NCBI GenBank assembly: GCA_903918375.1
Contig: CAIXED010000022.1
Location: 1 to 64,000, forward strand
Direction of reading: 5' to 3'
DNA: 64,000 nucleotides
Source: an uncultured Pseudomonadota bacterium
Lineage (GTDB): Bacteria > Pseudomonadota > Gammaproteobacteria > Methylococcales > Methylomonadaceae
Under the pieces are notes generated by a model that saw only the letters and a program-made list of their open reading frames with translations, was not told the origin of the DNA and made no database searches. Position 1 is the stretch's first letter, and each line of letters begins with the position of its first letter. This document shows positions 58,295 to 64,000 of the stretch, piece by piece. Made by a program: the position numbers and the translations under genes.

Positions 58295-58518
58295 TGCAAC
58301 GAACCAAGAAAAACCAACGACCTTTACCGCCTATGGTAGTTTTTGCCGAACAAGCCGCCGAGGTATTTCCGGCGGTTCGTTATTTCCAGATTCATTTTGA
58401 ATTTCTACAAGAACAGTTGCAGTTGATTGCGCGTAACCAAGAGGCTTTGCAGCAGCAAATCCAGCAATTGGAGGCGCGGTTGTCGGTTGTTGGTCAAACT
58501 GAACAATTAAGTAATTAA
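58294..58518 (+). CDS. Small coiled-coil hypothetical protein
   Basis: ORF overlapping end of the PepSY gene; Q-rich helix. Confidence 0.55.
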   Translation: MQRTKKNQRPLPPMVVFAEQAAEVFPAVRYFQIHFEFLQEQLQLIARNQEALQQQIQQLEARLSVVGQTEQLSN

Positions 58519-58561
58519 TCGGAAGGTTTAACGGCAAGTGGTGGCACAGCACTTGAGGCTG

Positions 58562-58637
58562 TCGTCATTCCCGCGAAGGCGGGAATCCAGACCTCGAAGC
58601 CAATAGCCTAGATTCCCGCTTGCGCCGGAATGACCAA
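58562..58637. repeat. REP-like palindromic element (GTCATTCCCGCGAAGGCGGGAATCC...GATTCCCGCTTGCGCCGGAATGAC)
   Basis: Inverted arms GTCATTCCCGC... / ...GCCGGAATGAC. Confidence 0.8.
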
Positions 58638-58704
58638 ATTAATAGCGTCGAAGGGTCATCATATTGAGGGAACGCGTGCCTGATCAACAAACTACAAAAT
58701 TCAA

Positions 58705-59403
58705 TTACGCCCTAGCGCACGCCCAAACATCCACTCGATTAACCCCCTGATTTTTTAAAGTAGCGGCTAACGCGGAAGCGGTTGATCCGGTGGTGATGAC
58801 GTCATCAATAATCGCTAGATGTTGATAAATAAGTGGTTTTGTAACCGCAAATGCCTGTTTAAGATTGGTTTGGCGTTGTTTGGCGCTTAGGCCGGTTTGA
58901 TGGTCGGTGTCGCGGATTCGGGCGCAGCTGTTTAAATCTAGCGGGATGTTGAGGTGGTTGGCGACATGACGGGCGATTTCGATGGATTGGTTAAAGCCGC
59001 GTTGACGGTAGCGGTTGGGGTGTAGCGGCACGGCAATTAATGCTTCTGGACGTTCGCTGCTGTTGGCGATGTGTTCGGCGAGTAAATGACCGAGTAGGCG
59101 AGCGTTTTTGTAGTCGTGGTGAAATTTTAGTTGGCTGACTAGATAGCGGATGCTGGCTTGATAGACAAACGGTGCGTGGGTTTCGTCGAAAGCGGGGGAT
59201 TGTTTTAAACAATTGCCGCACAGTTGTGGTTTGCTGATTGGATTGGCAAACCGTGCGCCGCATTGGTAGCAGCAATGGAGGTTTCTTGGCAGGTCTTGAA
59301 AGCAGGCTTGGCAGAGGTCTAAATCATTAAAGCCGGGGCTGTTGCATAAGATACAGCGCGGCGGCAGCAATTTGTTCTGTATAATATTCAGCCAGTTGTT
59401 CAC
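58705..59403 (-). CDS. comF: ComF family protein (phosphoribosyltransferase-like)
   Basis: Zn-finger 'CILCNSPGFNDLDLCQACFQDL', PRPP motif 'LAIIDDVITTGSTASALAATL'. Confidence 0.95.
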   Translation of the reverse strand: MNNWLNIIQNKLLPPRCILCNSPGFNDLDLCQACFQDLPRNLHCCYQCGARFANPISKPQLCGNCLKQSPAFDETHAPFVYQASIRYLVSQLKFHHDYKNARLLGHLLAEHIANSSERPEALIAVPLHPNRYRQRGFNQSIEIARHVANHLNIPLDLNSCARIRDTDHQTGLSAKQRQTNLKQAFAVTKPLIYQHLAIIDDVITTGSTASALAATLKNQGVNRVDVWACARA

Positions 59404-59473
59404 TTTATTTTATTAAATAGGTTGATAAGTGCTGTGAAGCCATTTGACCTGCGATTGCTTGGAGATTACCAGA

Positions 59474-60451
59474 ATGTCGGCCACCTCGGAACTGAATACA
59501 GTACGCCATGATTGGCAATTAAGCGAAGTTGAAGCTTTATTGGCTTTGCCGTTTAACGATTTGTTATTTAACGCGCAAACCGTGCATCGGGCTAATTTTG
59601 ATCCGAATGAGATTCAAGTCAGTAGTTTATTGAGTATTAAAACCGGTTCTTGTTCGGAAGATTGTGGTTATTGCCCACAAAGCGCTCGTTACGATTCCGA
59701 TTTAAAACCCGAAGCCTTGATGCCGATTGATGCGGTGTTAAAAGCCGCGCAAGATGCTAAAGATCAAGGTGCTTCACGTTTTTGCATGGGTGCTGCGTGG
59801 CGTAGTCCTAAAGATCGCGATATTGAGCGCGTGGTTGAAATGGTGCAGGGCGTTAAGGCTTTGGGGATGGAAACTTGTGTGACCTTGGGGATGTTGACCG
59901 ACAAGCAAACTCAGGCGCTAAAAGACGGCGGTTTGGATTATTACAATCACAATCTCGATACCTCCGAAGATTATTATTCAGAAATTATCACGACTCGCAC
60001 CTATCAAGATCGTTTGGATACTTTGGAACGGGTGCGTGATGCAGGGATTAATGTTTGCTGTGGCGGTATTGTTGGCATGGGCGAGTCTGAAACTGACCGC
60101 GCGAAATTGTTGCTGCAATTAGCCACCATGCCAAGTCATCCTGAAAGCGTACCTATTAATATGTTGGTGCAAGTCGAAGGTACGCCTTTGCATGGTGCTG
60201 ATGCGATGGACCCGATTGTGTTCGTGCGTACCATTGCCGTGGCGCGGATTTTGATGCCGAAATCGCGAGTGCGTTTGTCGGCAGGTCGTAAAGAGATGAG
60301 CGATGAAATGCAGGCTTTGTGTTTCTTTGCTGGCGCTAATTCTATTTTCTACGGTGACAAATTGCTCACCACCGATAACCCAATGACCAATCACGACCAA
60401 AAGTTGTTCCAACGCTTGGGCGTGTACATGGGCGGTTCTAGTTACGCTTAA
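59474..60451 (+). CDS. bioB: Biotin synthase
   Basis: '[22 protein letters not shown]', '[29 protein letters not shown]'. Confidence 0.98.
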   Translation: MSATSELNTVRHDWQLSEVEALLALPFNDLLFNAQTVHRANFDPNEIQVSSLLSIKTGSCSEDCGYCPQSARYDSDLKPEALMPIDAVLKAAQDAKDQGASRFCMGAAWRSPKDRDIERVVEMVQGVKALGMETCVTLGMLTDKQTQALKDGGLDYYNHNLDTSEDYYSEIITTRTYQDRLDTLERVRDAGINVCCGGIVGMGESETDRAKLLLQLATMPSHPESVPINMLVQVEGTPLHGADAMDPIVFVRTIAVARILMPKSRVRLSAGRKEMSDEMQALCFFAGANSIFYGDKLLTTDNPMTNHDQKLFQRLGVYMGGSSYA

Positions 60452-61611
60452 TGACGGCCGGTTTTTACGATTTTGACGCTGAACTGCAAAGCCTAAATCA
60501 GCAAAGTTTGTATCGACGGCGGCGAGTGGTGGAATCGCCGCAGTCTGTGCTGATGCAGCTGGATGGGCGGCAGGTCGTCAATTTTTGCAGCAATGATTAT
60601 TTGGGCTTGGCTAATCATCCCGAGGTGATTGCCGCGTTTAAGCGTGGTGTCGATCAATACGGGGTCGGCAGTGGCTCGGCGCATTTGATTTGCGGCCATA
60701 GCCATGCTCATCATGCTTTGGAAGATGAGTTGGCGGCATTTACCGGACGCGAGCGGGCTTTGTTGTTTTCAACAGGCTATATGGCTAACTTGGGTGCGAT
60801 TTCGGCCTTGGTGGGGCGTGGTGATAGCGTCTTAGAAGATCGTTTAAATCATGCTTCTTTATTAGATGGCGGTTTGTTATCGGGGGCTAGATTTCAGCGT
60901 TATCAGCATAATCAATTAGACGATTTGCAAGCGCGGTTAGCGGCCAGCAAGGGTAAGGCTTTGATTGTCAGTGATGGCGTGTTTAGTATGGACGGCGATT
61001 TGGCTTTGTTACCGGATTTGGCGAATTTGGCTGCACAGCATGGCGCGGGATTGTTGATTGATGATGCTCATGGCTTTGGGGTTTTGGGTGTCAATGGCGG
61101 TGGCGTTGTTGAACATTTTGGTTTAAGCCAGCAGCAAGTGCCGATTTTGATGGGGACTTTGGGCAAGGCCTTTGGCACTTTTGGGGCTTTTATTGCTGGT
61201 TCCGATGCCTTGATTGAGTATTTGATTCAAAAAGCCAGAACTTATGTGTTCACTACAGCGATGCCTGCGGCAGTTGCTGAGGCGACGCGAGTGAGCTTGC
61301 GTTTATTGCAGCAGGATGCTTGGCGACGTCAGCATTTGCAGTTATTAATCAGTCGTTTTCGTGCTGGCGCTGAGCAGCAAGGTTTACAGTTAATGGCTTC
61401 GGCAACTGCGATTCAACCGATTATTTTAGGTGACAGCGAAAACGCTTTATTAGCCAGCCAGCGATTATTAGCGCAAGGTTTTTGGGTGAGTGCGATTCGA
61501 CCACCGACGGTGCCAGCCGGAACTGCGCGTTTGCGGATTACTTTTTCCAGTTTGCATACTGAACAGCAGGTCGATGCTTTGCTAGAAGCGTTGCCCAAGG
61601 CTTTGGCATGA
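60451..61611 (+). CDS. bioF: 8-amino-7-oxononanoate synthase
   Basis: '[16 protein letters not shown]', '[15 protein letters not shown]'. Confidence 0.97.
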   Translation: MTAGFYDFDAELQSLNQQSLYRRRRVVESPQSVLMQLDGRQVVNFCSNDYLGLANHPEVIAAFKRGVDQYGVGSGSAHLICGHSHAHHALEDELAAFTGRERALLFSTGYMANLGAISALVGRGDSVLEDRLNHASLLDGGLLSGARFQRYQHNQLDDLQARLAASKGKALIVSDGVFSMDGDLALLPDLANLAAQHGAGLLIDDAHGFGVLGVNGGGVVEHFGLSQQQVPILMGTLGKAFGTFGAFIAGSDALIEYLIQKARTYVFTTAMPAAVAEATRVSLRLLQQDAWRRQHLQLLISRFRAGAEQQGLQLMASATAIQPIILGDSENALLASQRLLAQGFWVSAIRPPTVPAGTARLRITFSSLHTEQQVDALLEALPKALA

Positions 61612-62369
61612 GCGGGATTCATTATCAAATTTTCGGCCAAGGTCAGCCTTTAGTGATGATTCATGGCTGGGCGATGCATAGTGGGATTTGGCAGTCGTTT
61701 GCTGAGCAATTGGCGCAGCATTGTCAGGTGATTTGCGTTGATTTACCTGGGCATGGGCTTAGTGAAGCTATCGAGCCTTTTTCATTAGAAAATATCAGTG
61801 ATAGTTTGATGCAGGCATTGCCGGTGCAGCAATTTAGTATTTTAGGCTGGTCTCTGGGCGCAACGGTGGCGATTGATATGGCTTCGCGTTATCCAGATCG
61901 GGTGCAGTCCTTGCAGGTATTGGCGGGCAATCCCTTGTTTGTGGAAAGTGTGGCTTGGCCAGGAGTGAAAGCGGAAGTTTTAGATGGTTTTGCAGAGCAA
62001 TTAGCCAACGATGTTCAACAGACTTTGGTGCGATTTTTGGGTTTGCAGGTTAAAGGTTTGGCGGATGCTAAGACTTTGTTGCAACAAATTAAAACGGCGG
62101 TGCAAGCTTATCCAGCGCCAAGTTTGCAAGCCCTGCAAGCCGGATTGCAGATTTTGAAACACAGCGATGGCTGCGTGGCGTTGCAGCAATTGCAGTGTCC
62201 GGTATCGGTGTTGATGGGCGATAGAGATAGTTTGATTCCATTGGCGCTGGCCGATTCGTTAAAAAGATTACAGCCTGCTATTCAAATTCATCTACTGGAA
62301 AATGCCGGTCATGTACCGTTTTTATCCCATCCTCAACCGTTATTGGAACGGGTGATTGCTGATTTATGA
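61608..62369 (+). CDS. bioH: Pimeloyl-ACP methyl ester esterase
   Basis: '[18 protein letters not shown]', '[15 protein letters not shown]'. Confidence 0.95.
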   Translation: MSGIHYQIFGQGQPLVMIHGWAMHSGIWQSFAEQLAQHCQVICVDLPGHGLSEAIEPFSLENISDSLMQALPVQQFSILGWSLGATVAIDMASRYPDRVQSLQVLAGNPLFVESVAWPGVKAEVLDGFAEQLANDVQQTLVRFLGLQVKGLADAKTLLQQIKTAVQAYPAPSLQALQAGLQILKHSDGCVALQQLQCPVSVLMGDRDSLIPLALADSLKRLQPAIQIHLLENAGHVPFLSHPQPLLERVIADL

Positions 62370-63154
62370 GTCATCACGGTCAATTAGATAAAGCCAAAAT
62401 CAAACAGTCGTTTGCTTCAGCCGCTGGTAGTTATGATGCTGTAGCGGCATTGCAGCGCCAAGTCGGTTTGGATTTGCTGAAAAAATGTCCGTTGCAAGCT
62501 GAGGCGGGTTTGGTGATGGATTTGGGTGCAGGCACTGGATTTTTAACCCGCGCCTTAGCGGTTACTGACTATCAATCCTTGCTGGCGGTGGATATTGCCT
62601 TGCCGATGTTGTTAAGCAGTCGGCAAAAAAATCAGTCGCTTGTGGTTGATTATCTATGTGCGGATGCGGAGCAGTTACCGTTAGCCAATGCTTCGCTGCA
62701 GCAAATTTATTCGAATTTGGCCTTGCAGTGGTGTGAAGATTTGCGGGCGGTGTTCGCGGATTGTCGTCGGGTTTTGCGGCAGGATGGGCAATTGGTATTG
62801 GCGACTTTTGGGCCGGCAACCTTAAAAGAATTAAAAGCAGCTTGGGCGAAAGTCGATGATTTTGCTCATGTGAATCAATTTTATTCGCTGCAAGACATTA
62901 ATGGTTTTCTGCAACAGGCAGGGTTTAGTGATTTAAGTCTTGAATCGGTGGTTTATCAAACTCAATACGATTCGGTGCTGGGTTTAATGCATGAATTAAA
63001 AGGCTTGGGGGCGCATAACGTCAGTCAAAGCCGCAATCGCAAACCGACTACTCGCCAGCAATTGCAACAGATGATTAAGCATTATGAAAATGCGATGTCT
63101 GATGGCCAGATTATCGCCAGTTATGAAATTATTTTTGTGCGGGCAGGGCGATGA
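62366..63154 (+). CDS. bioC: Malonyl-ACP O-methyltransferase
   Basis: 'IKQSFASAAGSYDAVAALQRQVG', 'VMDLGAGTGFLTRAL'. Confidence 0.96.
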   Translation: MSHHGQLDKAKIKQSFASAAGSYDAVAALQRQVGLDLLKKCPLQAEAGLVMDLGAGTGFLTRALAVTDYQSLLAVDIALPMLLSSRQKNQSLVVDYLCADAEQLPLANASLQQIYSNLALQWCEDLRAVFADCRRVLRQDGQLVLATFGPATLKELKAAWAKVDDFAHVNQFYSLQDINGFLQQAGFSDLSLESVVYQTQYDSVLGLMHELKGLGAHNVSQSRNRKPTTRQQLQQMIKHYENAMSDGQIIASYEIIFVRAGR

Positions 63155-63831
63155 CAGCGGGTTTTTTTGTTACTGGTACGGATACTGACGTTGGCAAAAC
63201 TTGGGCAACCATTGCTTTGATGCGTGGTTTGCAAAGACAAGGATTGCAAGTGGCTGGGATGAAGCCAGTGGCGGCGGGTTGTGTTTGGCAGGATCGGCAA
63301 TTAAAAAATGCTGATGCCTTATTGATGCAAGCCAATGCCTCAATGGATTTGGATTACATCATGATTAATCCCTATGCCTTTGAACCCGCTGTTTCACCGC
63401 ATTTGGCTTGTGGTGAGGTGGTGGTTGAATTGCCGGTGCTGGTTGATCGGTTTAAACAATTACAGCAATTGGCTGATTTAGTGGTTGTTGAAGGTGCTGG
63501 TGGTTGGTATTCGCCAATGAGCGCTGAATTTGATAATGCTGATTTGGCACAGGCTTTAGGTTTGTCAGTGATTTTAGTAGTCGGGTTGCGATTAGGTTGT
63601 ATTAACCATGCACGACTGACTTTGAAGGCGATTCAGCAGGCAAAATTGTCTTGTCTTGGTTGGGTTGCTGTTGAAATTGATCCGCTGATGCAAGGTTTTC
63701 AAGCGAATTTAGCCTATTTGCAACAGCAGTTGGATGTGCCTTTGTTGGCGGTTTTGCCGCATATTCAGACGCCGGATTTTGAGTTTTTAAGTCAGCAATT
63801 TAATCAGGAAACTCTCAAAAAATTGATCTAA
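63151..63831 (+). CDS. bioD: Dethiobiotin synthetase
   Basis: 'GFFVTGTDTDVGKTWATIALMRGLQ', 'VVEGAGGWYSPMS'. Confidence 0.97.
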   Translation: MTAGFFVTGTDTDVGKTWATIALMRGLQRQGLQVAGMKPVAAGCVWQDRQLKNADALLMQANASMDLDYIMINPYAFEPAVSPHLACGEVVVELPVLVDRFKQLQQLADLVVVEGAGGWYSPMSAEFDNADLAQALGLSVILVVGLRLGCINHARLTLKAIQQAKLSCLGWVAVEIDPLMQGFQANLAYLQQQLDVPLLAVLPHIQTPDFEFLSQQFNQETLKKLI

Positions 63832-63878
63832 ATCAAAAAACATCAGCTTGCTAAGGCGAAAATGCTTACAGGCTAGGA

Positions 63879-63917
63879 GGCTTGGCAACAGCAATGTTGA
63901 CAGGCCTTTTTTATTTT
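63879..63917 (+). terminator. Terminator of bioBFHCD
   Basis: GGCTTGGCAACA-GCAA-TGTTGACAGGCC stem-loop followed by TTTTTTATTTTT. Confidence 0.75.
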
Positions 63918-64000
63918 TCGTGGTAAATCAGGAAAAGCTCTTCTGGTTTACCGTGGTGTGATGGGTTAAAATTACACAGTTAATTTGCGATAATAATAAG

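Noticed and set aside
59404-59473. Looked for a BirA operator or riboswitch upstream of bioB
   Set aside because: No convincing TTGTAAACC-type palindrome or structured element seen by eye
1-64000. Looked for CRISPR arrays, rRNA genes, prophage structural genes and a reverse transcriptase (DGR)
   Set aside because: None supported by the sequence or ORF track

Overview
Chromosomal window from a gammaproteobacterium (possibly a Methylococcales-type methanotroph; inference only). Contents in order: (1) 3' end of a YDG-repeat exoprotein/adhesin; (2) a ~2.3 kb mini-island with a P4-type integrase and two small membrane ORFs, at tRNA-Leu(CAA) and bounded by att-like direct repeats; (3) rpoH with a near-perfect CIRCE operator upstream, then glnS; (4) accessory genes (two secreted unknowns, fructosamine kinase, ParDE- and VapBC-type TA pairs, spermidine-synthase-like protein, YgiQ radical SAM protein), with a 122 bp palindrome-containing direct repeat bracketing one ORF; (5) a large flagellar locus (~14.9-51.5 kb): flgBCDEFGHIJKL, fliRQPONM-KJIHGF-E, fhlB/fliK2/fliT-like/fliS/fliD/flaG, fliC, a FimV-like gene, motCD, fliA, an FlhG-like gene, flhF, flhA, flhB, flgAMN; (6) a decayed FecI/FecR regulatory pair next to an apparently intact TonB receptor and PepSY protein, bracketed by a comF fragment and intact comF; (7) the bioBFHCD operon. 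Main highlights: a flagellin whose variable region encodes a cysteine-free C-type-lectin-like domain; an FlhG-like protein that keeps the FlhF-activator motif (DQAxxLR) but has no Walker A/P-loop; a FecI sigma factor with an apparent in-frame loss of region 2.4 beside a frameshifted FecR; CIRCE upstream of rpoH; and a minimal tRNA-Leu integrative element. No CRISPR array, rRNA or complete prophage was seen. All homology calls come from reading the sequence, not from database searches.
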